Below are positions 37,037 through 49,691 of a DNA stretch of 64,000 nt, one piece after another. Source of the stretch: Aliivibrio fischeri. GTDB taxonomy: Bacteria; Pseudomonadota; Gammaproteobacteria; Enterobacterales; Vibrionaceae. The notes beneath the pieces are model-generated. The model saw only the letters and a program-made list of their open reading frames with translations. It did no database searches and was not told the origin of the DNA. The stretch is from contig CP160629.1 in the NCBI GenBank assembly GCA_038993745.2, positions 1,984,001-2,048,000 of the forward strand, given 5' to 3'. Positions within the stretch are counted from its first letter, which is position 1. Every line of letters starts with the position of its first letter. The position numbers were made by a program, and so were the translations under genes.

Positions 37037-40023
37037 ATGAAAAGAATGTTGATTAACGCAACCCAAAAGGAAGAGTTGCGCGTCGCATTAGTTGATGGCC
37101 AACGCCTTTTCGATCTCGATATCGAAAGTCCTGGTCACGAATCTAAAAAAGCTAATATTTATAAAGGCAAAATCACACGTATCGAACCAAGCTTGGAAGC
37201 AGCTTTTGTTGATTACGGCGCTGATCGCCATGGTTTCCTTCCCCTTAAGGAAATCGCAAAAGAATATTTCCCACAAGGCTACACATATCAAGGTCGTCCA
37301 AACATTAAGGACGTTTTGAAAGAAGGCCAAGAAGTTATTGTTCAAGTTGAAAAAGAAGAGCGCGGAAACAAAGGCGCAGCTTTAACAACGTTCATCTCTC
37401 TTGCTGGTAGTTACCTTGTTCTTATGCCAAACAACCCTCGTGCAGGCGGTATTTCTCGTCGTATCGAAGGTGAAGAGCGCACTCAATTAAAAGCAGCATT
37501 AAGCACATTAGAACTACCTCAAGGTATGGGACTAATTGTACGTACTGCAGGTGTTGGCAAATCAGCTGAAGAACTTGAGTGGGATTTAAATGTTCTACTG
37601 AACCACTGGGAAGCGGTTAAACACGCTTCTGAATCAAACCAAGCTCCATTCCTAATTCACCAAGAAAGTAACGTAATTGTTCGCGCAATTCGTGATTACT
37701 TACGTCGTGATATTGGTGAAATCTTAATTGATAGCCCGAAAATCTTTGATCGTGCTCGTCAACATATTCAACTTATTCGTCCAGATTTCTTATCTCGCGT
37801 TAAGCTGTATGAAGGCGAAGTTCCTCTGTTTAGTCACTACCAAATCGAAAGCCAAATTGAATCGGCATTTGAGCGTGAAGTTCGCCTTCCATCTGGTGGC
37901 TCTATTGTTATTGACCCAACAGAAGCTTTAACATCAATTGATATCAACTCTGCTCGTGCAACGAAAGGCGGTGATATTGAAGAAACGGCACTAAATACTA
38001 ACCTTGAAGCTGCTGACGAAATCGCACGTCAATTACGTTTACGTGACTTAGGTGGTTTAGTAGTTATCGACTTTATCGACATGACGCCAGTTCGTCACCA
38101 ACGTGAAGTTGAAAACCGTATGCGTGAAGCCGTTCGTATGGATCGTGCTCGTGTTCAAATTGGTCGTATTTCTCGTTTCGGTCTTCTAGAAATGTCTCGC
38201 CAACGCTTAAGCCCGTCTTTAGCAGAAGCAAGCCACCATATTTGTCCTCGTTGTACGGGTACTGGTGTGGTTCGTGATAACGAATCTCTAGCACTGTCTG
38301 TTCTACGTTTAATTGAAGAAGAATCATTAAAAGACAATACAACACAAGTTCTTGCTGTTGTGCCTGTTTCTATTGCTTCTTATTTATTAAATGAAAAACG
38401 TCGTTCAGTTCAACACATTGAAAAATTCCATGATGTTCGCGTAATTATTGTTCCTAACTCTGATATGGAAACGCCTCACTTTGAAGTGATCCGTATCCGT
38501 GATGGTGAAGAGCAAGAGATGCTGTCTTACCTTCTTCCTAAGAAGCTAGAAGCGCTACGTGAAGCTGAATCAAAAGAAGCTCCAGTTGTAAATATTGCTC
38601 CTAAGAAACGTGAAGAACCTGTTCTTCAAGGTTTCAGTGCACCAACTCAGGCTGCGCCAGTTGCTAAAGCACAACCAGAGAAAAAAGCAGAAGCAAAAAC
38701 TGAAGAAAAACCTGGCATTATTAGCCGTTTCTTCAAAGCAATTGCTAACTTCTTCTCAGCTCCTGAAGTATCAGAGAAAACTGAAAAGAAAGTTGAAGAA
38801 GAGAAACCAGCTCAACCTCAACGTCGTAATCAAAATCGCAATAATGACCGTCGCCGTAATAACGAAAATGGTCGTAATAACCGCAACAATCGTCGTAATG
38901 GTAACGATAACCGTAACGAAAACCGTCGTGGTAAAAAGCAAGACGATGCGAATGCAACAACAACAGGTAAGCAAGCTAAAGCAAATGATAATAAGCCAAC
39001 TAAACAGCCTAAAGTACGCAAAGAAATTGCAGAACAAGGTCTTAAATTAGCGGCTGATGCTCAACAAGCTCCTGCACAAAACACTGAAAAGCAAACTGAA
39101 AAACGTGAAAAAACGGCTCAAGTAAAACAGCGTCGTCAACGTCGTCAATTGCAGAAAAAGTACGTACAGGTAAAGCGGTTGAAGCTGAAAATGATGCAGT
39201 TGTAGCAGCACAAGTTGAAGCTCAACAATCAAACACTGAAGTAAATACTGAGAAAAACACTGAGCGTAAAGAAGGCCAACGTCGTAACCGTCGTTCACCT
39301 CGTCACCTTCGTGCAAGCGGTCAACGTCGCCGTCGTCGCGATCGTCGCCCTGTAAACCCTTCTCGTTTATCTTCTGGTGTTGCATCACCTGAAATGGCAA
39401 TGGGCAAAGCTTATCCTGATTTCGCGCGTATTCTGGAAATGAAGCAAGCGAAACAACGCCAACAAGAGAAATTCGTAGATAACGAAACTCAAGCGGCTCA
39501 AGATAAAGCACCAAAAGTTAACGTTCAAATCGGTGGCGTTGCTTTCCCTGAAATGGCCATGGGTAAAGTATTACTTCCTTATGTTGAAGCATCTGTTGCT
39601 CCGATTAAAGAAGCGGTACAAGCACCTGTTGTTGAAGAAGTGAAAGAGACAACTCCAGCACCAGTTGAAGTTGCTGTGACTGAAGCTCCAATTGCTACTC
39701 CTGTAGTAAACGTCGTAGCAGAAACACCTGTTGAACCAGCGGTAGCAGAAGTAAATGAAGTTGCTGTTGCTGAAGCTGCTGTAAAACCCGTTGTTGAAGT
39801 TGAAGAAGTACAACCTATTGTTGAAACTAAGGTTGCTCCAAAAACTCAATACAAGGGACATGCTTCTTCTGGTATGACAAAAGCAACAGGTCCAACAGAG
39901 ATTAAAGAAATCACTGTGACTGCTGCTGAGTTCAGAGCAGAACGCTTTACTCCAAAACAAGCGGGTAGCCAAACAGCCACTTCTCAAGCAAGTGCTGCGA
40001 TGGCAAAAACTGCCGGTTTATAA
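37037..40023 (+). CDS. rne: Ribonuclease E, one frameshift in the C-terminal scaffold
   Basis: RNase E begins [20 protein letters not shown], with an S1 domain (about 39-120), a DNase-I-like catalytic domain and the zinc-link CPRCTGTG. This N-terminal half is intact. After an Arg/Asn-rich RNA-binding stretch the first frame stops at 39205. From about 39148 the coding continues in the next frame ([15 protein letters not shown]) to 40023, including two VAxPEMAMGK micro-domains that usually bind degradosome partners. Restoring one base gives about 995 residues. RNase E processes mRNA, tRNA and rRNA at the membrane. Confidence 0.93.
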
Positions 40024-40065
40024 TTTTTTAGGCAAACGCCTTTAAAACAAATAACCAATAAAATT

Positions 40066-40100
40066 AAGCAAGTTACGTTTCGACGTAACTTGCTTTTTTT
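40066..40100 (+). terminator. Terminator after rne
   Basis: AAGCAAGTTACGT and ACGTAACTTGCTT perfect arms closed by TTCG, followed by a T run. Confidence 0.93.
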
Positions 40101-40199
40101 ATATCTAATTCCGAATAAACATTGAAGTTCATCACGCTTTTCTGTACGATTCGCCGCACACTATGCTTGAAAAACAACCAAAGAAGATATCTAAAAAAC

Positions 40200-41747
40200 A
40201 TGTTTGAATTTCCAAAATTTTCTAATCATTCTGTAAAGAATGATGTCTTATCAGGTCTAACCGTTGCGCTAGCCTTGGTACCTGAAGCTGTAGCTTTTGC
40301 CTTTGTTGCAGGTGTTGACCCAATGGTAGGCTTATATGCTGCCTTCATCGTAGGTTTAATTACTTCTCTTATTGGCGGTCGTCCAGGTATGATCTCTGGT
40401 GCAACGGGTGCTATGGCTGTGGTAATGGTTAGCTTAGTTTCTGTTCACGGCGTTCAATACCTTTTTGCAGCCATTATGCTCGCCGGTATTCTTCAAATTT
40501 CAGCTGGTTTATTTAAGCTTGGTAAATTCATTCGTATCGTGCCTCACCCTGTAATGATCGGATTTGTAAACGGCCTTGCTATTGTTATCTTCCTTGCTCA
40601 ACTTGGTCAGTTTAAAGCGCCCGATGCATTAGGTAATCTGGATTGGCTTCAAGGCGATCAAATGATGTTAATGCTTGGTCTTGTTGCTGTAACTATGGCT
40701 ATCATTCATTTCTTACCAAAGTTAACAACTGCAGTTCCATCTTCATTGGTTGCTATTATTGTTGTTACAGGCTTAGTGCAAGGTTTAGATTTAGACACTC
40801 GTACTGTAGTAGATTTTCTACGTACAATGAGTGGTAATGATTCAGCAACACTAGCAGGCTCTTTACCAACATTTGCATTACCGGTTGTTCCTCTGTCATT
40901 AGAAACACTTTACATCATCTTCCCATATGCGCTTATCTTAGCGGCAATTGGTCTTATCGAATCCCTTCTAACACTAACGGTAATTGATGAGATGACAGGT
41001 ACTCGTGGTCAATCAAATCGTGAGTGTGTTGGTCAAGGTGTTGCAAACGTAACATGTTCTGTATTTGGCGCTATGGGCGGCTGTGCAATGATTGGTCAAT
41101 CAATGATTAACGTAAACTCTGGTGGTCGTGGTCGTTTATCTGGCATCGTAGCTGCTGTAATGCTGTTAGTCTTCATCCTATTTGCTTCTTCACTAATTGA
41201 GATGATCCCTCTAGCTGCTCTTGTTGGTGTTATGTTCATGGTAGTTATTGGTACATTTGAATGGGCAACATTCAAACTGGCACGTCGTGTACCAAAACAA
41301 GACTTCTTCGTGATTGTACTTGTAACCGTTGTTACTGTGTTTACTGACCTTGCTGTAGCAGTAGCTGTTGGTGTTATTGCATCAGCACTTATGTTTGCAT
41401 GGCAACACGCTAAACACATCTTCTCTACAAACTCTGTAAACGAAGAAGGTTCTAAAGTTTATGAGATTAATGGTCCAATTTTCTTTGGTTCAGCAGCAAA
41501 CTTCTTAGAGTTATTCGACGTTGAAAATGATCCTCAAGATATCATTATTGACTTCGCAGCATCACGTGTTGTTGACCATTCAGCTATTGAAGCCGTTGAT
41601 ACTATCGCTGAGCGTTACTCTAAAGCAGGTAAAAAAGTACATCTTCGTCACTTAAGCCAAGATTGCCATGCTCTTCTAAACAAAGCAGGTAGCTTAGTTG
41701 AAATCAATGTACAAGAAGACCCTATCTATAAAGTTGTGAGCCAATAA
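40200..41747 (+). CDS. SulP-family anion transporter with STAS domain
   Basis: A 515-residue inner-membrane transporter with about 11-12 helices ([59 protein letters not shown]) and a cytosolic STAS domain after about residue 425. The frame begins at 40122, but the ATG at 40200 ([15 protein letters not shown]) starts as the family does. SulP members carry sulfate, bicarbonate or dicarboxylates; the substrate is not determined here. No ribosome binding site is strong. Monocistronic. Confidence 0.9.
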   Translation: MFEFPKFSNHSVKNDVLSGLTVALALVPEAVAFAFVAGVDPMVGLYAAFIVGLITSLIGGRPGMISGATGAMAVVMVSLVSVHGVQYLFAAIMLAGILQISAGLFKLGKFIRIVPHPVMIGFVNGLAIVIFLAQLGQFKAPDALGNLDWLQGDQMMLMLGLVAVTMAIIHFLPKLTTAVPSSLVAIIVVTGLVQGLDLDTRTVVDFLRTMSGNDSATLAGSLPTFALPVVPLSLETLYIIFPYALILAAIGLIESLLTLTVIDEMTGTRGQSNRECVGQGVANVTCSVFGAMGGCAMIGQSMINVNSGGRGRLSGIVAAVMLLVFILFASSLIEMIPLAALVGVMFMVVIGTFEWATFKLARRVPKQDFFVIVLVTVVTVFTDLAVAVAVGVIASALMFAWQHAKHIFSTNSVNEEGSKVYEINGPIFFGSAANFLELFDVENDPQDIIIDFAASRVVDHSAIEAVDTIAERYSKAGKKVHLRHLSQDCHALLNKAGSLVEINVQEDPIYKVVSQ

Positions 41748-41781
41748 ATAGGCACATAGCTCAAATTTATTGATAGACTTT

Positions 41782-41816
41782 AAAAATCCCGATATGGTTC
41801 TCCTGTCGGGATTTTT
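41782..41816 (+). terminator. Terminator after the SulP gene
   Basis: AAATCCCGA and TCGGGATTT arms around a 13-nt loop, then a T run. Confidence 0.85.
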
Positions 41817-41846
41817 ATATTCACCTTTCTTTTAATGGAATAAAAC

Positions 41847-42451
41847 ATGACTGAACAAGATAAAAAAGACGAACGTTATAAACAGCGACAAGAAAAAATT
41901 AAAAACAACGTTGATAAACGTGTGGCCGAGGCTCAAGAAGAAAAAGGTCTACTCTTGATCATTACAGGGAATGGTAAAGGAAAAACCACATCAGGCTTTG
42001 GTACTGTCGCTAGAGCGGTTGGTCATGGACTTAATTGCATAGTTGCTCAATTTATCAAAGGCACTTGGGATTGCGGTGAACGAAACTTATTAGAAATGCA
42101 TAACGTGCCATTCTATGTAATGAAAACTGGCTTTACTTGGAATACTCAAGATAAAGAATCAGATACAAAAGCAGCTCAAGCCGTATGGGCAGAATGTAAA
42201 AAAGCGCTCGAAGATGAGTCTATCGATTTAGTCTTGCTTGATGAAATGACGTATATGGTCACCTATGGCTATATTGATTTGGAAGAAGTAAAAACAGCGC
42301 TATCTAATCGCCCTAAAATGCAATCTGTCGTAATTACAGGCGAGCAGCCCATCGTGAGTTAATTGAAATGGCAGATACCGTTTCTGAAGTGCGAAGTGTT
42401 AAACATGCATTCGATTCAGGTATTAAGGCGTTAAAAGGCATTGATTGGTAA
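41847..42451 (+). CDS. cobO: Cob(I)alamin adenosyltransferase, one frameshift
   Basis: A BtuR/CobO-type ATP:corrinoid adenosyltransferase that makes adenosylcobalamin from cob(I)alamin. The P-loop is GNGKGKTT (about residues 37-44); FIKGTWDCGERNLLE and LLDEMTYMVTYGY are conserved. The reading frame breaks at about 42341 (VITGEQP). The matching end (AHRELIEMADTVSEVRSV and the KHAF motif) continues in the next frame to 42451. One restored base gives 201 residues, the family length. No other cobalamin gene is adjacent. Confidence 0.9.
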
Positions 42452-42463
42452 TGCCTAAAACAA

Positions 42464-42500
42464 AAATGGCCTACTCTCTTAATGATGTAGGCCATTTCTT
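42464..42500. terminator. Bidirectional hairpin between cobO and asmA
   Basis: AAATGGCCTAC and GTAGGCCATTT perfect arms with a 12-nt loop between the convergent genes. Confidence 0.8.
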
Positions 42501-42522
42501 TATATGATGCTATAAATCAAAC

Positions 42523-44662
42523 TTAATTAAAAAGTCCTTTAAGTAATTTATTTGCCGCATCTTTTACTTTTTCATCTTTAATCTTATCGCCATATTTTTC
42601 TTCTAGCTTCTCAATACCACGATCAATTTCTTTTTGTGCTTTTTGTTTCATCACATCATCGAATTCAAGTTTATATTTAGGGTTTGTCCAAGATCCCGTT
42701 ACTCGAATTGGTATCGTCACATCTTTTAGATCGTCAATATCCTTACCGCCCTGCCCCTTTAATGTGCCCACAATAGACGTTTTAATCAGCATATTTGCTG
42801 TTTCATTCACATAATGTGCAGAACCTTCACCATGAATTCGAAGTAAAGGAGAGACCATCTTGATATTTTTAGTTGTTGCATTACCGTTTGCTAGATAAAA
42901 GTCAGCAGTAAGGGCACTAAAATCTGTTTTTTCAGCTTCTTCGCTTCCTTTAACTTTTCACCTTTAACCTTTGCATAAGTCGTACGGATTAATAACGGAA
43001 TGTTAATACCATTTACAGCACCATCAGCAAAGTTAATCGAAACTTTCCTTTAAGGTTCTGCTTAAGTGCTGTTGGTTTTAAACTTTTCCCTGATGCATTA
43101 ATCGCTATATTACCTGTACCTTCTACAAGACTTTCACCCATAACATCGGTTAATAAAGGGGCAACTTTTACTCCTTTAATCGTCTGTTTAACACTATAAG
43201 TCGGTACTGATTTTCGAGCATCAAGTGTTGCTGTCATATCAATTCCACCACTGTATAAATCAGAATGAAATTTCGTTAATTTCAGTACACCACGATTAAC
43301 AGAGAACACAGACGTCACATTCTGCATTTTTGCGTTATTAGCTTTAAATTTATCAATAATGATTGAACCCGCAACATCTAATGTTTTCAATGCACTTAAG
43401 TCAGGTTCCACTTCTTTTACTGGTGTAGATGACGCTTTTGTTGATGTCGTTGAATCTACTGTTTTAGATGACTCATCTTTTGGTAACGTTGCTAGTAAAG
43501 CATCAACATCAATACTTGGGCTACGTAGATCAAAGCGAACTTTAGGAATATCATTTAATTGAACGCTTAGCTTACCAGTAAAATCGGTATCGACCGCTGA
43601 TAAAGCAAGCTTGTCTATCTTCAAGAACGATTTGTTTAGATCAAAGGAACTATTAAATCCAATAACAGCAGTCACATCTTCATTTGGAATGCCTTTTCCC
43701 TTCACATTGTTAGTACTTGTGAATTCCTTGATTTTAATTAGGTCTAACGCTTTTGGTACATAAAGAGCAAATGTTGAATTCGAATTAACCTCTAAATTAT
43801 TTGCTTTACCTTTTGCTTTTAAAACTAAATTAGCCCATTTATCAAAAGAAAATTGATCAATAGTAAAGGTAATATCATTAAATTTATTTACGGCATCTGC
43901 ATACGATGCATTAAATTCAACATTCTTAAATGAAGCATCATCTAGCGTTTCAGCTATATTAAGCTCTGTTTTCCCTTTTAGTGCGACTTTTTGCTTACCT
44001 AAGTCCCCTTTTAAATCAAAATTTAATTCGGCCCACTGCCCTGGAATGAACTGTGAAAGGGATAAATTCATATCACTAAAGTGAATTTTTGAACCTGCTT
44101 TATCATCTTGGATAAGCACTTCAGCATTAGTTAAAGCAATACCTTGTAAAGAGACTTTCCAACCATTGAACTCTGTACTTGTTGCTGATGATGCTTCTGG
44201 ATTAACGTCAGTCTCTTCTGCTGGAGCCGTTGGATTATTATTTTCTACTGTTGATGTTTCTTTTTTAGCGACAAGACCATCTAAATTAGTAACTCCATTT
44301 TTTAATGTGTGTAACGTAAATGAAGCACCATCTAACGTGATAAGACCAATACTGACTTCCTGTTGAAATAACGGGCGTACATTAAGATCAAGTATTGCAT
44401 TATCAAATGACACTAAATTAGGCTCAACAAACCCTTCAGGGTTACTTAATGCCATTTTTCCGATCGAAAAGCCTATTGATGGAAAAAAGCGCCATTCAAT
44501 ATCACCATCTATCGTTAATTGACGACCAGTTTGAGCTTCAACTTGCTCTGTGATTAACGGTTTAAATTCATTAGGGTTAACAAGTAACACTAATACCAAT
44601 ACAGCACCGATTACTGCAATAAACGGTATACTAATTAATAGGGCTATTTTCTTCACGGCCAA
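42523..44662 (-). CDS. asmA: AsmA-family protein, two frameshifts
   Basis: An inner-membrane-anchored periplasmic protein of the AsmA/TamB bridge-like lipid-transfer group, linked to outer-membrane biogenesis. One N-terminal helix precedes LVNPNEFKPLITEQVEAQTG. The long frame ends at 43013, and the C-terminal piece (VSPLLRIHGEGSAHY to KLLKGLFN) is 42523-42858. The intervening residues (NFADGAVNGINIP and KKTDFSALTADFY) are readable after one added base near 43030 and one added A in the A6 run near 42931. Restored length is 713 residues. It is upstream of the udk region, as in E. coli. Confidence 0.88.
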
Positions 44663-44784
44663 AATCCATCTAATTGTTCTTAAATAGTAACGATAGTGTT
44701 AAGTATGCCATCAGTTAAGCATAATAAACATGAGCTTATCGATAGTTATATATTGGAGTATAGCGAAATTATACGATATGAGAC

Positions 44785-44816
44785 AAAAAAAAGGCCGACA
44801 TAATTGTCGGCCCTTT
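44785..44816 (-). terminator. Terminator after udk
   Basis: GGCCGACA and TGTCGGCC arms around a 4-nt loop; eight T residues follow on the minus strand. Confidence 0.9.
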
Positions 44817-44830
44817 TAAAGATAAATTTC

Positions 44831-45478
44831 TTACGCTTTTAATAAGCGTGAGATATGTGCTTTTAGTACATCAATCGCAATGCGGTTTTTACCACCACGT
44901 GGAACGATAATGTCAGCGTGCTGTTTTGATGGGTCAATAAATTGCATGAACATTGGACGTACTGTTTTTTGGTATTGCTCAAAAACAGATTCCATTGTAC
45001 GGCCACGCTCTTCGACATCACGTCGAGCACGACGTAATAGGCAGATATCTAAAGGAGTATCCATAAATACACTTGCATGCATTAAATTACGTAAACGTGG
45101 ATCTGTTAGTAATAAAATACCTTCAAGAATAATTACTTTCTTTGGAGTCATTACATCAACTTCAGAAGTACGAGTATGCTCTGTATAGCTGTAAGTTGGA
45201 ATATTAACCGCTTCACCACGCATAAGTTGCTCTAAATGCTCACAAAGCAATTCATGATCCAATGCATTTGGGTGATCGTAATTTGTTTTGACTCTTTCTT
45301 CCATGGTCAGGTGGCTTTGGTCCTTGTAGTAACTGTCTTCAGTTATTACACCAATCTGATGATCGCCAACTTTTGCTCGTAGTTCATTATAAATTGTTGA
45401 AGCAATCAAGCTTTTACCTGAAGCTGATGCGCCTGCAATACCTACGATAATACAGTGATGATTACTGTTCTCTGACAT
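44831..45478 (-). CDS. udk: Uridine kinase
   Basis: A 215-residue P-loop kinase that phosphorylates uridine and cytidine with GTP/ATP in pyrimidine salvage. Walker A is GASASGKS (about residues 14-21). The DSYYKD and NYDHPNALD substrate segments and LEGILLL follow. Intact, with a strong terminator. Neighbours asmA, apbC and metG form the usual gammaproteobacterial arrangement. Confidence 0.96.
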   Translation of the reverse strand: MSENSNHHCIIVGIAGASASGKSLIASTIYNELRAKVGDHQIGVITEDSYYKDQSHLTMEERVKTNYDHPNALDHELLCEHLEQLMRGEAVNIPTYSYTEHTRTSEVDVMTPKKVIILEGILLLTDPRLRNLMHASVFMDTPLDICLLRRARRDVEERGRTMESVFEQYQKTVRPMFMQFIDPSKQHADIIVPRGGKNRIAIDVLKAHISRLLKA

Positions 45479-45582
45479 AAAAGATACCTAAAAGTGTGCG
45501 ATATACGGATATTTAATAAAACCGCCTGATTATAGGGATTACTAGTGATACTTTCCAGCTCAAATTTCACTTAAGTGTGATC

Positions 45583-46649
45583 CTACAATGACTTGAACAT
45601 TATTTGGTCAGGAATCACCTCTCCTTGCCAGTATAGTCGACTTGATACTTGTTCTGCCAAGTTAATATACAATTTACTGTGAGGACTTATTGGATTAATA
45701 GCCACGCTAGGCGTCCCAGAATCCGTTTCACTTCGTATATCGATATGTAATGGTAATTGAGATAATAATGGATCGAGTAACGTTGAGCCATAGTTAATGC
45801 GCCACCAGTTCCAAAAATCGCTTCTTGATGCCCACAATTAGAGCAAATATGAATACTCATGTTTTCGACCACACCAATAACAGGCACATCTACTTTCGTA
45901 AACATATTCACACCTTTAATCGCATCAGTTAATGCTAGATCTTGTGGTGTCGTAACAATTACAGCTCCTGTCGTCGGCACTTGTTGAGACAATGTAAGTT
46001 GAATATCACCAGTACCTGGTGGCATATCAATAATAAGATAATCCAAATCTGGCCACCATGTTTCATTAAGAAGCTGAGATAAAGCTTTAGATGCCATAGG
46101 GCCGCGCCACACTGCCGCTTCGCCTTTTTCGACTAAGTAACCAATTGAATTACTGTATAGTCCATGCGCCTCGATTGGCATCATTCTATTATTATCAACA
46201 ATCGCTGGTTTCTTATCTTCAACACCCAGCATCAAAGGTACAGAAGGACCGTATATATCTGCATCCAATATACCAACACGTGCACCTAAATGGTGTAGAG
46301 CTAATGCTAAATTCACAGCCGTCGTTGATTTACCGACTCCACCTTTACCTGAACTCACCGCAATGATATTTTTTACGCCTTTAACTGCTGGCTGATTTGT
46401 TTTTAAAGACGAGGTTTTAGATGAGACGGATACAGAGAGATCGGGCAACGCCAACTCAAGTTTTTGTCCTTCTAACCAGTGGTTAAAATCAGTTTGTAGG
46501 CTCTTTGATACAAAAGGAAAAACAACATTAATATTTCCTGTAGCTTCAATCGATACCACATTTGAAATATCAGCCCAACCTTCACAAAGTTGCGAATGCG
46601 TAAACGTATTTAACCAATTTTTAATCTCTACCATCGTTTGAAATGCCAT
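45583..46649 (-). CDS. apbC: Iron-sulfur cluster carrier ApbC/Mrp, one frameshift
   Basis: A deviant-Walker P-loop ATPase that carries Fe-S clusters. An N-terminal MIP18-like region precedes SSGKGGVGKSTTAVNLALAL, DADIYGPSVPLMLG and the cluster-binding CSNC pair in HICSNCGHQEAIFGTGG. The frame breaks near 45795; the conserved end (LSQLPLHIDIRSE, LYWQGEVIPDQI) continues in another frame to 45583. One restored A gives 355 residues. The frame is open to 46679, but the ATG at 46649 has GGAG 8 nt upstream. Divergent from metG. Confidence 0.9.
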
Positions 46650-46781
46650 CTTCAATGCTCCACGGTTATTTTTACTCATCCTATCACTAATTGAACCATT
46701 GATCCTCTATGCTTTCTAACTTGGTTCAGGTACTATTTATCTCTTAAATTTTCACCCATCACATTAAGCGAAAGAGAAGAT

Positions 46782-48842
46782 ATGGCTACAGATCCAAGAA
46801 AAATTCTGGTTACATGTGCCCTACCGTATGCAAACGGTTCCATCCACTTAGGCCACATGCTTGAGCATATCCAAGCGGATATCTGGGTTCGTTACCAACG
46901 TTTACGCGGCAACGACGTTAACTTTATTTGTGCAGATGATGCTCACGGCACACCAATCATGCTTAAAGCTCAACAGATGGGTATTTCTCCAGAAGAAATG
47001 ATCGCAGCCGTTAGCGAAGAGCACCAAAAAGATTTCGCTGGCTTTGATATCAGCTTTGATAACTATCACAGCACGCACAGTGATGAAAACCGCGAATTAG
47101 CTTCTCACATCTACCTTGAGCTAAAGAAAAACGGCTTTATTACAAGTCGCACAATTTCTCAGCTGTTCGATCCAGAAAAAGAGATGTTCTTACCTGATCG
47201 TTTCGTAAAAGGTACTTGTCCTAAATGTAAAGCAGAAGACCAATACGGTGATAACTGCGACAACTGTGGCGAAACATACAGCCCAACAGATTTAATTAAT
47301 CCAAAATCAGCAGTTTCTGGTGCGACTCCAGTAATGAAAGATTCTGAGCATTTCTTCTTTGACCTGCCTCAGTTTGAAAGCATGCTTAAAGAGTGGACTC
47401 GTTCTGGTTCTCTACAATCAGAAACAGCAAACAAGATGCAAGAGTGGTTTGAATCAGGCCTACAGCAATGGGATATCTCTCGTGATGCACCATACTTTGG
47501 CTTTGAGATCCCAGGCGAAACGAATAAATTCTTCTACGTTTGGCTAGATGCTCCGATTGGTTATATGGGCTCATTCAAAAACCTATGTAATAAGCGTGAC
47601 GATTTAAACTTTGATGAATACTGGAAGAAAGACAGTACAACAGAGCTTTATCATTTCATTGGTAAAGACATTGTTTACTTCCACAGCCTATTCTGGCCTG
47701 CAATGCTTGATGGCGCAGGTTTCCGTAAGCCAAATAACGTATTCGTTCACGGTTACGTAACGGTTAACGGTGCGAAAATGTCTAAATCTAAAGGCACTTT
47801 CATTAAAGCTGGTACTTACTTAAATCACTTAGATCCTGAGTGTCTACGTTACTACTATGCAGCGAAACTAAACAGCCGTATTGATGATCTTGATTTAAAC
47901 CTTGAAGATTTCACTCAACGTGTAAACTCTGATGTAGTTAACAAGATTGTTAACTTAGCTTCTCGTAACGCTGGTTTCATTACTAAACGCTTTGATGGCA
48001 AACTTGCAGATAACTTTGCAGAGCCTGAGCTTTACAATGAATTTATTGCGGCTGCAGATCGTATTGCTGAGCTATATGAAACTCGTGAATTTGGTCGTGC
48101 TATCCGTGAAATTACAGCACTAGCTGATAAAGCAAACCAATACATTGATGAGAAAGCACCTTGGGTTCTTGCAAAAGAAGAAGGTAAAGAACAAGAACTA
48201 CAAGAAGTGTCTTCTGTAGGCATTAACTTGTTCCGTGTATTAATGGCTTACTTAAAACCTGTAATGCCAGAACTTGCAGCTCGTACTGAAGCGTTCTTAA
48301 ATGAAACACTAACGTGGGAAGGCGTTGCACAACCACTAGTTGCTCATGAGATCACTAAGTTTAAAGCATTATTCGCGCGTATTGATCCTAAGAAAGTTGA
48401 AGCTATGATTGAAGCGTCTAAAGAAGACGCAGCAATCGAAATGGCAGCAAAAGAAAAGGCAGAAGCGGAAAAAGAAAAAGCAAGTCAAACTGAGCTAGAT
48501 AAAGATCCAATCGCAGATGAGATTGAGTTCGATGCATTCGAAGCGGTTGATATGCGTATTGCACGTATTATCTCTTGTGAGGAAGTACCAAAGGCAAACA
48601 AACTGCTTAAATTCCAACTAGACATCGGTGGCGAAACTCGTCAAGTATTCTCTGGTATTAAATCAGCATACAAACCTGAAGAGCTAGAAGGCAAACTAAC
48701 TGTTATGGTTGCCAACCTAAAACCTCGTAAAATGAAGTTTGGTATGTCTGAAGGTATGATCCTAGCTGCAGGCCCTGGTGGTAAAGAGCTTTGGATTTTA
48801 GAACCACACGAAGGCGCTCAACCTGGTATGCGTGTAATGTAA
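46782..48842 (+). CDS. metG: Methionyl-tRNA synthetase
   Basis: A 686-residue class I synthetase. The catalytic domain has [17 protein letters not shown] (HIGH-type) and the KMSKS motif in [13 protein letters not shown] zinc knuckle [17 protein letters not shown] lies near residues 145-161. The anticodon-binding helical domain contains [15 protein letters not shown]-terminal EMAP/tRNA-binding dimerisation domain (about 585-686) follows. Length agrees with E. coli MetG. Followed by an inverted-repeat element and a terminator. Confidence 0.97.
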   Translation: MATDPRKILVTCALPYANGSIHLGHMLEHIQADIWVRYQRLRGNDVNFICADDAHGTPIMLKAQQMGISPEEMIAAVSEEHQKDFAGFDISFDNYHSTHSDENRELASHIYLELKKNGFITSRTISQLFDPEKEMFLPDRFVKGTCPKCKAEDQYGDNCDNCGETYSPTDLINPKSAVSGATPVMKDSEHFFFDLPQFESMLKEWTRSGSLQSETANKMQEWFESGLQQWDISRDAPYFGFEIPGETNKFFYVWLDAPIGYMGSFKNLCNKRDDLNFDEYWKKDSTTELYHFIGKDIVYFHSLFWPAMLDGAGFRKPNNVFVHGYVTVNGAKMSKSKGTFIKAGTYLNHLDPECLRYYYAAKLNSRIDDLDLNLEDFTQRVNSDVVNKIVNLASRNAGFITKRFDGKLADNFAEPELYNEFIAAADRIAELYETREFGRAIREITALADKANQYIDEKAPWVLAKEEGKEQELQEVSSVGINLFRVLMAYLKPVMPELAARTEAFLNETLTWEGVAQPLVAHEITKFKALFARIDPKKVEAMIEASKEDAAIEMAAKEKAEAEKEKASQTELDKDPIADEIEFDAFEAVDMRIARIISCEEVPKANKLLKFQLDIGGETRQVFSGIKSAYKPEELEGKLTVMVANLKPRKMKFGMSEGMILAAGPGGKELWILEPHEGAQPGMRVM

Positions 48843-48861
48843 TTCTTCTTTTTAGAAGATA

Positions 48862-48902
48862 ATACCAATCGTAGTAAATCACTTACTTACTGTGATTGGT
48901 AT
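48862..48902. repeat. Complete ATACCAATC inverted repeat
   Basis: A 41-bp element with outer arms ATACCAATC and GATTGGTAT. The 18-bp arms pair at 15 positions around a 5-nt centre. Its left arm is repeated exactly at 16363. It lies between metG and the metG/pyrF terminator. Confidence 0.75.
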
Positions 48903-48913
48903 AACTTACAAAC

Positions 48914-48944
48914 AAAAATAGAGACCAAATGGTCTCTATTTTTT
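48914..48944. terminator. Bidirectional terminator between metG and pyrF
   Basis: AAAATAGAGACC and GGTCTCTATTTT arms around a 4-nt loop, T runs on both strands. Confidence 0.9.
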
Positions 48945-48966
48945 TATGTATTAATGATATTACCCG

Positions 48967-49671
48967 TTATAAAACTGAAGCGAGAGAAAGATTAATCTCA
49001 TTAAGGACCTGTGATGGATTCTCCGCTTGTGTAATCGGACGACCTATAACTAGGTAGTCAGAACCTGCTGTAATCGCATCTACTGGCGTCATAATACGCT
49101 TTTGGTCACCAACATCAGCACCTACTGGACGAATTCCTGGTGTTACTAGCTGGAACTCTTTACCTAAATCAGCTTTTAGCATTGATGCCTCTTGAGCTGA
49201 ACATACGACACCATCTAAACCGCTGTTTTTCGTTAATGCTGCTAAACGTTTTACTTGTTCTTGTGGTGCAATGTCTAAACCAATGCCAGCTAAGTCTTGC
49301 TGCTCCATGCTCGTTAACACCGTCACACCAATTAATAATGGACGGTCACTACCATAAGGTTCTAATATTTCACGCGAGGCACTCATCATACGCTCACCAC
49401 CACTCGCATGAACGTTAACCATCCATACACCCATTTCTGCTGCCGCTCTTACCGCTTTTGAACAGGTATTTGGAATATCATGAAACTTTAAATCTAGAAA
49501 AACAGAAAAACCACGTTTATGAAGTTCTTTAACAAACTCAGGGCCAAATAAAGTAAACATCTCTTTGCCTACTTTTAAACGACATGAACTTGGATCAATT
49601 TTATCAACAAACGTTAACGCATCTGCTTGATTATCATAATCCAGTGCCACGATCACCTTTTGGTCTTTCAT
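48967..49671 (-). CDS. pyrF: Orotidine 5'-phosphate decarboxylase
   Basis: A 234-residue TIM-barrel enzyme making UMP, the last step of pyrimidine synthesis. The catalytic core [10 protein letters not shown] (Asp-Lys-Asp network) and the phosphate-binding [10 protein letters not shown] are clear; VTPGIRP is conserved. It lies after lapB, as in E. coli, but a terminator and an inverted repeat separate them. Confidence 0.97.
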   Translation of the reverse strand: MKDQKVIVALDYDNQADALTFVDKIDPSSCRLKVGKEMFTLFGPEFVKELHKRGFSVFLDLKFHDIPNTCSKAVRAAAEMGVWMVNVHASGGERMMSASREILEPYGSDRPLLIGVTVLTSMEQQDLAGIGLDIAPQEQVKRLAALTKNSGLDGVVCSAQEASMLKADLGKEFQLVTPGIRPVGADVGDQKRIMTPVDAITAGSDYLVIGRPITQAENPSQVLNEINLSLASVL

Positions 49672-49691
49672 TTTCTCTCCTTTAAAAATTT

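Noticed and set aside
38770..39037. Several long antisense frames over the rne C-terminal half
   Set aside because: They mirror the low-complexity Arg/Asn/Glu codons of rne and have no ribosome binding site or family pattern.
45583..45837. Independent 84-residue ORF after apbC
   Set aside because: It carries the conserved ApbC end (LYWQGEVIPDQI) and joins it after one restored base.
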